Assembly: GCA_038225855.1 (NCBI GenBank)
Contig: JBBRQU010000002.1
Location: 62,001-126,000 of the forward strand
DNA: 64,000 nt
Source: CAHJXF01 sp038225855
Lineage (GTDB): Bacteria; Pseudomonadota; Gammaproteobacteria; Burkholderiales; Burkholderiaceae_D
Direction: 5' to 3'
Part shown: one piece after another, positions 53,531-61,646 of the stretch
Numbering within the stretch: the first letter of the stretch is position 1
How the letters are laid out: each line of letters begins with the position of its first letter
Position numbers and translations under genes: made by a program
Notes under the pieces: generated by a model
What the model was told of the DNA's origin: nothing
Databases searched by the model: none
Seen by the model: only the letters and a program-made list of their open reading frames with translations

Positions 53531-54886
53531 TTACGTCAACGGCCGCCGCGGATCGGGCAATGGTTTCGGTCCCGACCCACGGCTGACTTTGCCCGCCTGT
53601 CGAACCTCACCCGGAAAGAGACCCTGCCGCCGTCCACCCGTCGCGAGAGCGTTCGCGATCAATTCGATCCAGTGCATCACCGGTGTGTCGGTGCCGCTTT
53701 GCAGATGCGTGATGCAACCGATGTTGGCCGACACGATCGCCTGGGGATCGGTCGCGGCGAGCTGCTGCAGCTTGCGATCGCGAAGCGCCGTCGCAAGCTC
53801 GGGTTGCAGCACCGAATACGTTCCCGCCGAGCCGCAGCACAGATGACTTTCGGCGCACAGCTTCACATCGACCCCGGCCGCGGCGAGCAGCCCTTCGACC
53901 TTGCCGCGTATCTGTTGGCCGTGCTGCAAGGTGCATGGCGGGTGATAGGCGACGCGGCGCTTTGTGGGTGGGTGCATCTTCGACAGCAGCGCCTCCTGAA
54001 AATCGGGCAGGACTTCGGAGAGGTCGCGCGTGGCTTCGCTGATGCGCGCGGCCTTGTCGGCATAGGCCGCATCGTGGCGCATCAGATGGCCGTATTCCTT
54101 GACCATCGCGCCGCATCCCGATGCATTCATCACGATGCACTCGGCGCCCGCTTCTGCGTCATCATTCAGCAGCGGCCACCACGCATCGATGTTGCGGCGA
54201 ATCTCGTGCTTCGCGCCCTCGTGATCGTTGAGGTGATGGCGGATCGCGCCACAGCAGCCGGCCTTCTTCGCGATGAGGATCTCGACACCGACGGCATCGA
54301 GCACGCGCAGGGTCGCGTGATTGATCTGCGGCGACATCGCGGGCTGCACGCAGCCTTCGAGCAGGATCATCTTGCGTGGATGCGCGGTCGGGCTGAACGG
54401 CGCGAGCGTGTCATCGGTCGTCGCGGGCAGCTTGTTGGCGAGCGTGCCGGGCAGCAGCGGGCGCATTGCGCGGCCGATCTTCATCGCCGGATCGAACAGC
54501 CAGCGCCGCGTGAGGCCCTCACGAAGAGCGGTGCGCTCGAGCCGTTCGGCGAGAGGCCGCGCTTCAGTCGCGCGTTCCTCGACGACCTTGCGGCCGATGT
54601 CGATCAGCCGCCCGTATTGGACGCCCGAGGGGCACGTGGTCTCGCAGTTGCGGCAGGTCAGGCAGCGATCCAGATGCAGGCGCGTCGTGGCCGTGGCCGC
54701 GCCGCCTTCGAGCACGTCCTTGATCAGATAGATGCGACCGCGCGGCCCGTCGAGTTCGTCGCCCAGAAGTTGGTAGGTGGGACACGTGGCCGTGCAGAAG
54801 CCGCAATGCACGCAGCGTCGCAGGATCGCCTCGGCTTCGTCGCCGTCAGGCGTGCCGCGAATGAAATCGGCGAGATGGGTTTCCAT
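53531..54886 (-). CDS. glcF: Glycolate oxidase iron-sulfur subunit
   Basis: GlcF passes electrons from the GlcD flavin to the quinone pool. The 451-aa product has two ferredoxin-like 4Fe-4S motifs, CVHCGFCTATCPTYQ near residue 25 and CLTCRNCETTCPSG near 75. Two CCG domains follow (LLEGCVQPAMS ... KKAGCCGAIRHH; YHPPCTLQHGQ ... LCCGSAGTY). The tail ends in a basic, proline-rich extension. Confidence 0.96.
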   Translation of the reverse strand: METHLADFIRGTPDGDEAEAILRRCVHCGFCTATCPTYQLLGDELDGPRGRIYLIKDVLEGGAATATTRLHLDRCLTCRNCETTCPSGVQYGRLIDIGRKVVEERATEARPLAERLERTALREGLTRRWLFDPAMKIGRAMRPLLPGTLANKLPATTDDTLAPFSPTAHPRKMILLEGCVQPAMSPQINHATLRVLDAVGVEILIAKKAGCCGAIRHHLNDHEGAKHEIRRNIDAWWPLLNDDAEAGAECIVMNASGCGAMVKEYGHLMRHDAAYADKAARISEATRDLSEVLPDFQEALLSKMHPPTKRRVAYHPPCTLQHGQQIRGKVEGLLAAAGVDVKLCAESHLCCGSAGTYSVLQPELATALRDRKLQQLAATDPQAIVSANIGCITHLQSGTDTPVMHWIELIANALATGGRRQGLFPGEVRQAGKVSRGSGPKPLPDPRRPLT

Positions 54887-54935
54887 AAAGTGTCGGGGGG
54901 GTCGCGCGGCGTCGCGTTGCTATGCGAACCAGCGT

Positions 54936-56225
54936 TCAGAGTTCGGGATAGAGGCGTCCGCGGTTGAAGAGTCGATCGGGATCGAACTCGGCTTTCAGGC
55001 GCCGATGAATCGCCATCAAGGGCGCCGACAAGGGGCTGAAGACGCCGTATTGCGCCTTCAGCGCATCGGACGCGCGCCACAAGGTCGCGTGACCGCCAAG
55101 CAATGTCGCTGCCTCGCGGATCGTGGCGCCATCGACCTTGGTCGCGATCCATCGCAACGCGCCACCCCATTCGATCAATTGGTCCTCGAATCCAAGTCGC
55201 GCGGCGTCCAGAGGCGGAGCGATCGACGGCAATGCGATGCGCCACAGCGGCACTTCCGGCGGGCGCGATGCGAAGAACGCTTCGGTCTGTTCGCGCAGGC
55301 CGATCCAGTATGCGGCCGCTTCGCGTTGATCGACGTCCAGTCCGCCGATACGTCGGATGCCCGACAGCACCGCGGACTCGCTGCCTTCGAGGCGGACCAT
55401 CAGGCGGCCATTGCGTGCGCCGCCTGCCTTCATCGACGCGTCGGGCCGCCACGCGCTCGCGCTGATCGCGACCGGCAGGCCGCCCCACTGATTGAGCTTG
55501 TCGAGCGCGGCCTGCTCGCCGATCGCAAAGCACAGCGTCATCGACTGCACGGGACGCGGCAGGACTTTCAACGACACCTCGGTGATCACGCCGAGCGTGC
55601 CGAGCGAGCCCGCAAGCGCGCGGCTCACGTCGTAGCCCGCGACGTTTTTCATGACGCGACCGCCGAACGACAGATGCTGTCCGCGCCCGTCGATGACGCG
55701 CGCGCCGAGCACGAAGTCGCGCACCGCACCGGCGGCCATGCGACGCGGGCCCGAGAGGCCGGCCGCGACGCAGCCGCCCAGCGTCGCGCCGCGTCCGCTG
55801 GCGGGGCGCGCGTGCGAGATCGTGTCGCTCGCTTTTGCGTCACTCCCCACGTCACTCTTGCTCGCGCTATCGCGAGCCGCGCCGCTAGCCAACGGCAGTG
55901 CGAAATGCGGCGGCTCGAAGGGCAGCATCTGCCGATGCTCCGCGAGCAGCGCTTCGACGTCCTGCAAGGGTGTGCCCGCACGCGCGACGATGACGAGTTC
56001 GCTCGGCTCGTAATCCACGATGCCCGCATGCGCGCGCGTATCGACGCGCACACCGGGTTCACTACCCGCCGCGCGATGCCCGTACCACCCCTTGGTGTTG
56101 CCGCCGCGAATCGACATCGGCGTCATGTTCGCGACGGCTTCGCTCACCTGCTCGATCAACGCGGCCAGCCCGCTTGCGGTGTTCGCATCCGCGAGGACTT
56201 CGTCAGGCATCGCTTGGCTCGTCAT
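54936..56225 (-). CDS. glcE: Glycolate oxidase FAD-binding subunit GlcE, with a low-complexity insertion
   Basis: GlcE is the second flavoprotein-like subunit of glycolate oxidase. The 429-aa product is longer than the usual 350-380 aa. The FAD_binding_4 start includes MSIRGGNTKGWYG. A Ser/Ala/Asp-rich stretch at about 110-145 (55790-55898) separates LPFEPPHFAL from GRGATLGGCVAAGLSGPRR, which are normally almost adjacent. The rest (MKNVAGYDVSRALAGSLGTLGVITE) is conserved. The ATG overlaps the glcD stop by one base (TGATG). Confidence 0.93.
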   Translation of the reverse strand: MTSQAMPDEVLADANTASGLAALIEQVSEAVANMTPMSIRGGNTKGWYGHRAAGSEPGVRVDTRAHAGIVDYEPSELVIVARAGTPLQDVEALLAEHRQMLPFEPPHFALPLASGAARDSASKSDVGSDAKASDTISHARPASGRGATLGGCVAAGLSGPRRMAAGAVRDFVLGARVIDGRGQHLSFGGRVMKNVAGYDVSRALAGSLGTLGVITEVSLKVLPRPVQSMTLCFAIGEQAALDKLNQWGGLPVAISASAWRPDASMKAGGARNGRLMVRLEGSESAVLSGIRRIGGLDVDQREAAAYWIGLREQTEAFFASRPPEVPLWRIALPSIAPPLDAARLGFEDQLIEWGGALRWIATKVDGATIREAATLLGGHATLWRASDALKAQYGVFSPLSAPLMAIHRRLKAEFDPDRLFNRGRLYPEL

Positions 56226-57736
56226 CAGAAACGCGGCAACTCGGGATGCGGCAGCGCGCCGCCGTGCACGCGCATGCGGCCGAACTCGGCGCAGCGATGC
56301 AAGGAAGGGATGCCCTTGTCGGGGTTCAGCAATCCGGCCGGATCGAAGGCGCGCTTGACGCCGCGAAAGACAGCGAGCTCGGGCGCCTGGAACTGTACGC
56401 ACATCTGGTTGATCTTCTCGATGCCCACGCCGTGCTCACCCGTGATGGTCCCGCCGAATTCGACGCAGCGCTCGAGGATTTCGGCGCCGAAGTCTTCTGC
56501 GCGTTGGAGTTCGTCGGCATCGTTGGCGTCGAAGAGAATCAAGGGATGCAGGTTGCCGTCGCCCGCGTGAAAGACGTTCGGGCAGCGCAGCTTGTACTTG
56601 ACTTCCATCGCGTGGATCGCCTTCAACATTTCGCCGATGCGCTTCTTCGGGATCGTGCCGTCCATGCAGTAGTAGTCGGGCGAGACGCGGCCCGCGGCGG
56701 GAAACGCATTCTTGCGTCCCGCCCACAGGGTCAGGCGCTCGTCCTCGTTTTGCGACACCACCAGACGCTTCGCACCCGCACCCTCGAGGACCGCCTCCAT
56801 GTGCGCGATTTCTTCGGCGACTTCTTCGGGCGTGCCGTCGGATTCGCACAGCAGGATGGCCGCCGCATCGAGGTCGTAACCCGCCTTCGCGAACGGCTCG
56901 ACCATGCGCGTGGCGGGTTGATCCATCATCTCGAGTCCCGCGGGAATGATGCCCGCCGAAATGATCGCCGCGACCGCATCGCCCGCGGTCTCGACATCGT
57001 CGAACGACGCCATGATGACGCGCGCGAGTTGCGGCAGCGGCACCAGCTTGACCGTGACTTCGGTGACGACCGCGAGCATGCCTTCGGAGCCGATCACGAG
57101 CGCGAGCAGGTCGAGCCCGGGACTATCGGGCGCGGCCGACCCGAATTCGACGGCAACGCCTTCCATCGTCAGGCCGCGCACCATCAACACGTTGTGAACC
57201 GTGAGGCCGTACTTCAGGCAATGCACGCCGCCCGAATTCTCGGCGACGTTGCCGCCTATCGTGCACGCGATCTGCGACGACGGATCGGGCGCGTAGTAGA
57301 GGCCGTGCGCCGCGGCCGCTTCGGAGATCGCGAGATTGCGAACGCCCGGTTGCACGATCGCCGTTCGCGATGCGGGGTCCATCGCGACGATGCGATTGAG
57401 CTTCGCGCAGCCGAGCAACACGCCTTCGCCATGCGGCATCGCGCCGCCCGACAAGCTCGTGCCCGCGCCGCGCGCGACCACTGGTACGCACAGGCGCGAA
57501 CAGATGCGCAAGATCGCGGCGATCTGCTCTTCGGTGTCGGGCAATGCGACCACCATCGGCAACTGGCGCAGCATCGATAGACCATCGCATTCGTAGGGCC
57601 GCGTGTCGGTGGGTTCCCACAGCACGCTGTGTGCAGGCAGCACTTCGAGCAGCGCCTGCGCGACCGCGGCCTGACGCGCGGGGTCCGGCACGCGGCGCAT
57701 GCCTTCTGTGACTTCGATTTCGACGGGAGCGTTCAT
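56225..57736 (-). CDS. glcD: Glycolate oxidase subunit GlcD
   Basis: GlcD is the FAD subunit that oxidises glycolate (and D-lactate) to glyoxylate. From MNAPVEIEVTEG the product is 503 aa. The FAD_binding_4 domain has VVARGAGTSLSGGAMPHGEG and SSQIACTIGGNVAENSGG, and the C-terminal FAD-oxidase domain has HAGDGNLHPLILFD and GEHGVGIEK. The frame is open upstream, but this ATG gives the expected N-terminus. It is the first gene of the operon and divergent from the lldD-type gene, 85 bases away. Confidence 0.96.
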   Translation of the reverse strand: MNAPVEIEVTEGMRRVPDPARQAAVAQALLEVLPAHSVLWEPTDTRPYECDGLSMLRQLPMVVALPDTEEQIAAILRICSRLCVPVVARGAGTSLSGGAMPHGEGVLLGCAKLNRIVAMDPASRTAIVQPGVRNLAISEAAAAHGLYYAPDPSSQIACTIGGNVAENSGGVHCLKYGLTVHNVLMVRGLTMEGVAVEFGSAAPDSPGLDLLALVIGSEGMLAVVTEVTVKLVPLPQLARVIMASFDDVETAGDAVAAIISAGIIPAGLEMMDQPATRMVEPFAKAGYDLDAAAILLCESDGTPEEVAEEIAHMEAVLEGAGAKRLVVSQNEDERLTLWAGRKNAFPAAGRVSPDYYCMDGTIPKKRIGEMLKAIHAMEVKYKLRCPNVFHAGDGNLHPLILFDANDADELQRAEDFGAEILERCVEFGGTITGEHGVGIEKINQMCVQFQAPELAVFRGVKRAFDPAGLLNPDKGIPSLHRCAEFGRMRVHGGALPHPELPRF

Positions 57737-57821
57737 CGAGCAAAAGTTAACACGTCTGCGATGCATCGAACGCGCCTGAGGGACAATGCGCCGTCCGCAT
57801 CGAATACGCTGGAGACGCGAC

Positions 57822-59093
57822 GTGGCACACACCATCACCTGCATCGAAGACCTGCGCATTCTCGCGAAGAAGCGCGTGCCGCGCATGTTCTACGACTACG
57901 CCGACTCGGGCGCATGGACCGAGTCCACCTATCGCGCCAATCAGGACGACTTCGCGAAGATCAAGCTGCGCCAGCGCATCGCGGTCGATATGACGAATCG
58001 CTCGCTCGCCTCGACCATGATCGGCCAGAAAGTTGAGATGCCGATCGCGATCGCGCCGACCGGCCTCACCGGCATGCAGCATGCCGACGGGGAGATCCTC
58101 GCCGCGCGCGCGGCCGAGAAGGCCGGCATCCCGTTCACGCTCTCGACGATGAGCATCTGCTCGATCGAGGACATCGCCGAACATACCTCGGCGCCGTTCT
58201 GGTTTCAGCTCTACATGATGCGCGACCGCGACTTCATCGGCCGCCTGATCGATCGCGCCAAGGCTGCACGATGCAGCGCGCTGATGCTCACGCTCGACTT
58301 GCAGATTCTCGGTCAGCGGCACAAGGACGTGAGAAACGGACTGTCCACGCCGCCCAAGCCCACGCTCATCAACCTCCTCAACCTCGCGACCAAGCCGCGC
58401 TGGTGCCTGGGCATGCTCGGAACCAAGCGGCACAGCTTCGGCAATGTCGTCGGCCATGCACCGAATGTCAGCGACGTGAGCTCGCTCTCCGCCTGGACCG
58501 CCGAGCAGTTCGACCCGCGACTGTCGTGGGACGACGTCAAGTGGATCAAGGATCGCTGGGGCGGCAAGCTGATCATCAAGGGCATCCTCGACGCTGACGA
58601 TGCCGAAGAGGCCGCCAAGCTCGCGGACCTGGGCATTGCGGACGCACTGATCGTCTCGAATCACGGCGGACGACAACTCGACGGCGCCATGTCGTCGATT
58701 GAAGCCTTGCCTGCGATCGCGCAGGCGGTCGCAGACCGCATCGAAGTGTTGATGGACGGCGGTATCCGCTCGGGACAGGACGTGATCAAGGCGCTCGCCC
58801 TCGGCGCGAAAGGCGTCTTCATCGGCCGCGCGTTTCTCTATGGCCTGGGCGCGATGGGTGAAGCGGGCGTGACGACGTGCCTCGACATTCTTCGCAAGGA
58901 ACTCGACGTCACGATGGCGCTGTGCGGGCTGCGCGACGTCACGCACGTGGACGACCGGATTCTCGTGCCGTCCACGGTGCCCAGCGCATTGATCGCGTCG
59001 CGACAGTTGACCGATCTCGAATTGGAGCAACTGGTATCCGAGCGACTTGCGCAGATGGACGCGGCTATTGAAGTGGATATTGACCGCATTTGA
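57822..59093 (+). CDS. FMN-dependent alpha-hydroxyacid dehydrogenase (L-lactate/glycolate oxidase family)
   Basis: The 423-aa TIM-barrel flavoprotein matches LldD/glycolate oxidase: VPRMFYDYADSGAWTESTYR near the start, IAIAPTGLTGMQH, and the catalytic His region SNHGGRQLDGA. The FMN-phosphate loop is DGGIRSGQDVIKALALGAKG. The GTG start has GGAGA six to seven bases upstream. Divergence from glcDEF-lrgAB suggests joint 2-hydroxyacid metabolism. L-lactate versus glycolate or mandelate cannot be decided. Confidence 0.93.
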   Translation: MAHTITCIEDLRILAKKRVPRMFYDYADSGAWTESTYRANQDDFAKIKLRQRIAVDMTNRSLASTMIGQKVEMPIAIAPTGLTGMQHADGEILAARAAEKAGIPFTLSTMSICSIEDIAEHTSAPFWFQLYMMRDRDFIGRLIDRAKAARCSALMLTLDLQILGQRHKDVRNGLSTPPKPTLINLLNLATKPRWCLGMLGTKRHSFGNVVGHAPNVSDVSSLSAWTAEQFDPRLSWDDVKWIKDRWGGKLIIKGILDADDAEEAAKLADLGIADALIVSNHGGRQLDGAMSSIEALPAIAQAVADRIEVLMDGGIRSGQDVIKALALGAKGVFIGRAFLYGLGAMGEAGVTTCLDILRKELDVTMALCGLRDVTHVDDRILVPSTVPSALIASRQLTDLELEQLVSERLAQMDAAIEVDIDRI

Positions 59094-59114
59094 ACGCACA
59101 GTCTTGTTGGCTTG

Positions 59115-59149
59115 TTGACAACACAGGATAGTGTTGTTATGTTTACAAC
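59115..59149 (+). promoter_or_regulatory. Near-consensus promoter with embedded operator for the TumE-type toxin pair
   Basis: TTGACA (59115-59120) is a perfect -35 box and TATGTT (59138-59143) sits 17 bases later. ACAACAC-AGGATA-GTGTTGT (59118-59137) is a perfect 7-bp inverted repeat occupying the spacer, ideal for an autorepressor. The expected start point falls at or one base before the GTG codon at 59150, and no Shine-Dalgarno exists. Confidence 0.7.
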
Positions 59150-59425
59150 GTGAAGGCAGCGTTACTTCAGAAATCGCGCATCAAACTTGGCGACACGCGC
59201 TTTGCCGAGATCGTGATCTGGCAAGTTGCCATCCCGTTGCGGGGCAGTGCGCATGATTTCAAGTATCGGCTGGCCCGCGTGGTCAACGAAGTCTGCGTGC
59301 TGCGCTACGACAACGAGACCGGCAAGGGCGATCACAAGCATGCCGGTGAAGTCGAAGTGCCGTATGCATTCACCACGCTCGATCAACTGGTCGAGGACTT
59401 CTGGGCCGACGTGGCCCGACTGTGA
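59150..59425 (+). CDS. TumE-type toxin (DUF6516 family)
   Basis: The 91-aa product starts MKAALLQKSRIKLGDTRFAE. It continues IVIWQVAIPLRGSAHDFKYR, with a C-terminal HKHAGEVEVPYAFTTLDQLVEDFW. This matches the small TumE-like/DUF6516 toxin family found before a helix-turn-helix antitoxin. The GTG start coincides with the predicted transcription start, implying a leaderless mRNA. The antitoxin gene follows after seven bases. The toxic mechanism of this family is not known to me. Confidence 0.75.
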   Translation: MKAALLQKSRIKLGDTRFAEIVIWQVAIPLRGSAHDFKYRLARVVNEVCVLRYDNETGKGDHKHAGEVEVPYAFTTLDQLVEDFWADVARL

Positions 59426-59432
59426 GGCGACC

Positions 59433-59774
59433 ATGAACACTGTGACGATCGAAGTAGCCGACATCGCAACCACGAAAAGCCGCATGAAGGCGGCGTTTCG
59501 CGGCAAGACGCAGGGGAGCTTCATCACCTTTCCAAGCCACGAAGACTTGTGGAAGACGCTGACAGCGAACCGCTGGGCGATCCTCAAGGCACTGACGGGC
59601 GCGGGGCCGCTGGGCGTGCGCGAATTGGCGCGACGCGTGGACCGCGACGTGAAAGGTGTGCACACCGATGCGCAGGCGCTGGCAGCCTGCGGCGTGATCG
59701 ACAAGACCGACGAAGGGAAGTTGTTGTTTCCTTATGAGGCAGTGCATGTTGATTTCATGCTGAAGGCGGCGTAG
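59433..59774 (+). CDS. HTH antitoxin / transcriptional regulator paired with TumE-type toxin
   Basis: The 113-aa product has a winged-helix region (NRWAILKALTGAGPLGVRELARRVDRDVKGVHTDAQAL split across residues 47-84) similar to HVO_A0114-type and MarR-like antitoxins. It begins MNTVTIEVADIATTK and ends in a hydrophobic LLFPYEAVHVDFML segment that may contact the toxin. It probably autoregulates through the inverted repeat at 59118-59137. Confidence 0.78.
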   Translation: MNTVTIEVADIATTKSRMKAAFRGKTQGSFITFPSHEDLWKTLTANRWAILKALTGAGPLGVRELARRVDRDVKGVHTDAQALAACGVIDKTDEGKLLFPYEAVHVDFMLKAA

Positions 59775-59784
59775 CGTGCCCGGC

Positions 59785-59895
59785 GACGCGCTCAAAGCAG
59801 CAGTTCAGGATTCGGTGCGCTGCCATTTCGACGAGGGCTGCGCCCCGCGGATCATTCGACTTCATATCGTTCGCGAAGAAGTGTTCGCGGCATGA
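59785..59895 (+). pseudogene. Truncated HicB-like antitoxin (3' end only)
   Basis: A frame with no start codon of its own encodes DALKAAVQDSVRCHFDEG and then RIIRLHIVREEVFAA. This is the C-terminal half of HicB-like antitoxins that precede YcfA/HicA genes. The N-terminal half is missing, replaced by the end of the TumE pair. Its stop overlaps the hicA-like start (ATGA), as in intact pairs. Confidence 0.65.
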
Positions 59896-59945
59896 AGCTG
59901 CCTCGCGACCTGTCGGGCCAGGCGTCTGAACGCGCCAAACGATGA
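59892..59945 (+). pseudogene. Truncated HicA/YcfA-like toxin (5' end only)
   Basis: ATG 59892 begins MKLPRDLSGQ, the characteristic N-terminus of YcfA/HicA RNA-binding toxins. After about ten family-like residues the frame reads into foreign sequence and stops at 59945. The catalytic His and the fold are lost, so it is non-functional. Confidence 0.62.
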
Positions 59946-60430
59946 GTCAACTCCTCATCGGCCAATACCTCAATCAGCTTTCCAAGCTGTATGACATGTA
60001 TGCGAGGTTCTTTCGGTGGGCGAGCGATCGATTGGATGCGAATGGCGTGCTGGCCTTCGTGACCAATCGCAGCTTCATCGATAGCCGCACCTTCGATGGG
60101 TTTCGCAAGGTTGTTGCACAGGAGTTCGCCGAGGTTTACGTCGTCGATCTCGGCGGCGACGTGCGTGCGAACCCGAAGTTGAGCGGCACGAAGAACAACG
60201 TGTTCGGTATTCAGACCGTTGTGGCGATCAGCTTTCTCGTCAAGCGTCACGGCGCGGCCGTGAAGAAGGGCTGCCGCGTGTTCTATGCGCGGCGGCCGGA
60301 GACGGAGACGGTGGAGGAGAAGTTGGCGTTCTTGAGTAACTCTCGAATATCAGAAACTCGGTTCGATGAGGTGTGTCCAGACTCGCGAAGTAATTGGATC
60401 AACCTGACTGAAAACGACTTTGAGTCTCTC
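59946..60430 (+). pseudogene. Internal fragment of a Type ISP-like restriction-modification methyltransferase
   Basis: The frame encodes KLYDMYARFFRWASDRLDAN, then GVLAFVTNRSFIDSRTFDGF and VVDLGGDVRANPKL followed by SGTKNNVFGIQT. It ends SNWINLTENDFESLL. These are consecutive segments of the methyltransferase part of Type ISP and related fused restriction enzymes, which are normally over 1000 aa. Helicase/nuclease and NPPY regions upstream and target recognition downstream are absent. The 5' break joins the hicA remnant and the 3' break joins a phosphatase remnant, so this cannot be functional restriction. Confidence 0.75.
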
Positions 60431-60431
60431 T

Positions 60432-60764
60432 TGGCTTCACGACGATCCGCGTTACTCGTTGGCCGACGAGCCGGCCACTGCGCACTCTTCAGGTCTCGCT
60501 TATGTGCACATCCCGGTACAGTTCTCCGCCCCCACTGAAGCCGATCTGCTTGCGTTCTTCGAGGCCATGGAGGCGCATCGCGGGGAGAAGGTTTGGGTTC
60601 ACTGTGCAGCCAACATGCGAGTGTCGGCCTTCCTGGGTCTTTATCGCATCATCAAACAGGGTTGGGAGGAGGAGCGCGCCTTTGAACTCATGCACGCTCT
60701 GTGGAAGCCAGACGAGGTGTGGTCGTCGTTCATTTCGGCCATGCTTGCGAGACCACGCAGCTAA
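60432..60764 (+). pseudogene. N-terminally truncated protein tyrosine/dual-specificity phosphatase-like gene
   Basis: From about 60432 the frame reads LHDDPRYSLADEPATAHSSG, then YVHIPVQFSAPTEADLLAFF. The phosphatase loop KVWVHCAANMRVSAFLGLY contains the intact CxxxxxR signature, and the gene ends WSSFISAMLARPRS. Complete relatives have about 40-50 additional N-terminal residues, which here are replaced by the methyltransferase fragment. A TTG at 60420 could initiate a 114-aa chimera, so residual expression is possible. Confidence 0.65.
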
Positions 60765-60835
60765 TCGGCGTTTACTGTAAAACCGTGGTATTACATTTGA
60801 CGAAAGGTAATACTTTCTGCAAGATCGGGTCTCCG

Positions 60836-60875
60836 CAACCCATCCCCACCCCGGCCCCCCTTGAAGGGGAGGGAG
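60836..60875. repeat. Purine/pyrimidine-biased intergenic hairpin repeat before vapB
   Basis: CCCATCCCCACCCCGGCC is followed by CCCCTT-GA-AGGGG, then GAGGGAG. This C-rich then G-rich hairpin is a common type of dispersed element in GC-rich proteobacteria. Its right edge supplies the GGGAG ribosome binding site of vapB, so the hairpin could mask it. Confidence 0.55.
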
Positions 60876-60883
60876 AAAAGCGC

Positions 60884-61153
60884 ATGAGCACAACCATCAC
60901 GACCAAAGGCCAGGTCACGATTCCGAAGGCGATTCGCGAGCATCTCGGACTCGAGGCTGGCGACCTGGTGGACTTCGCTTTCGCCGAAGACGGTTCGGTC
61001 CGCGTGGCGCCGGTTAAAAAACCTCCCGTGAAAGCAAAGCGCAGCAGGTTCGCCGCGCTCGTCGGCGTCCGCCGCAAAAGGGGAAGGACCGACCGGTTGA
61101 TGGAGATGCTTCGCGGCTACGCGAGCGACGAGGACGACCCGGGTTTCCGATGA
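60884..61153 (+). CDS. AbrB/MazE-fold antitoxin (VapB-like)
   Basis: The 89-aa product opens MSTTITTKGQVTIPKAIREH, the swapped-hairpin AbrB DNA-binding domain. A basic linker and an acidic C-terminus (YASDEDDPGFR) follow and would contact the toxin. GGGAG lies nine bases upstream. The stop overlaps the toxin start (ATGA), typical of vapBC operons. Confidence 0.88.
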   Translation: MSTTITTKGQVTIPKAIREHLGLEAGDLVDFAFAEDGSVRVAPVKKPPVKAKRSRFAALVGVRRKRGRTDRLMEMLRGYASDEDDPGFR

Positions 61154-61554
61154 TCGTCGTCGACACCTGCGTGCTGGTCGACGTCATCGATGGCGATCCG
61201 CACTGGGCCGGGTGGTCGCGCGAACAGCTCGACGCATGGGCGTTGCGCGGTCCGCTCGTGATCAATCCCGTCATCTATGCGGAGCTGTCGGCGGGATTCG
61301 ATTCGATCGAAAAACTCGATGACGTGGTCGCTCGTGCGCAACTCGATTTCCGTGAACTACCGCGCGACGCGCTCTATCTCGCAGGCAAGGCGCATCGGCT
61401 CTATCGCACGCGTGGTGGCATACGGCCGGGCGTGCTCAGCGATTTTTTCATCGGCGCACATGCCGCAGTGCTCGGCGTGCCGATCCTCACGCGCGATGTG
61501 TCGCGCTATCAGCACTACTTTCGCAATCTCAAACTTGTTGCGCCCGTGTCGTAG
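61150..61554 (+). CDS. PIN-domain ribonuclease toxin (VapC-like)
   Basis: The 134-aa PIN protein has the acidic active-site residues Asp5 (MIVVDTCVLVD), Glu in NPVIYAELSAG, Asp in VLSDFFIGAHA and Asp in ILTRDVSRYQHYF. VapC toxins cleave tRNA or rRNA and are neutralised by the VapB partner encoded immediately upstream. All motif residues are intact. Confidence 0.9.
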   Translation: MIVVDTCVLVDVIDGDPHWAGWSREQLDAWALRGPLVINPVIYAELSAGFDSIEKLDDVVARAQLDFRELPRDALYLAGKAHRLYRTRGGIRPGVLSDFFIGAHAAVLGVPILTRDVSRYQHYFRNLKLVAPVS

Positions 61555-61646
61555 GCATTGTTGTTGTCCGCGTAGGCAAGAAATCGGCGCTTGCCGCAAA
61601 ATGCCGGCGGCCCATCTCTCCCACTCATCTTTTTGAAAGCGCAACG

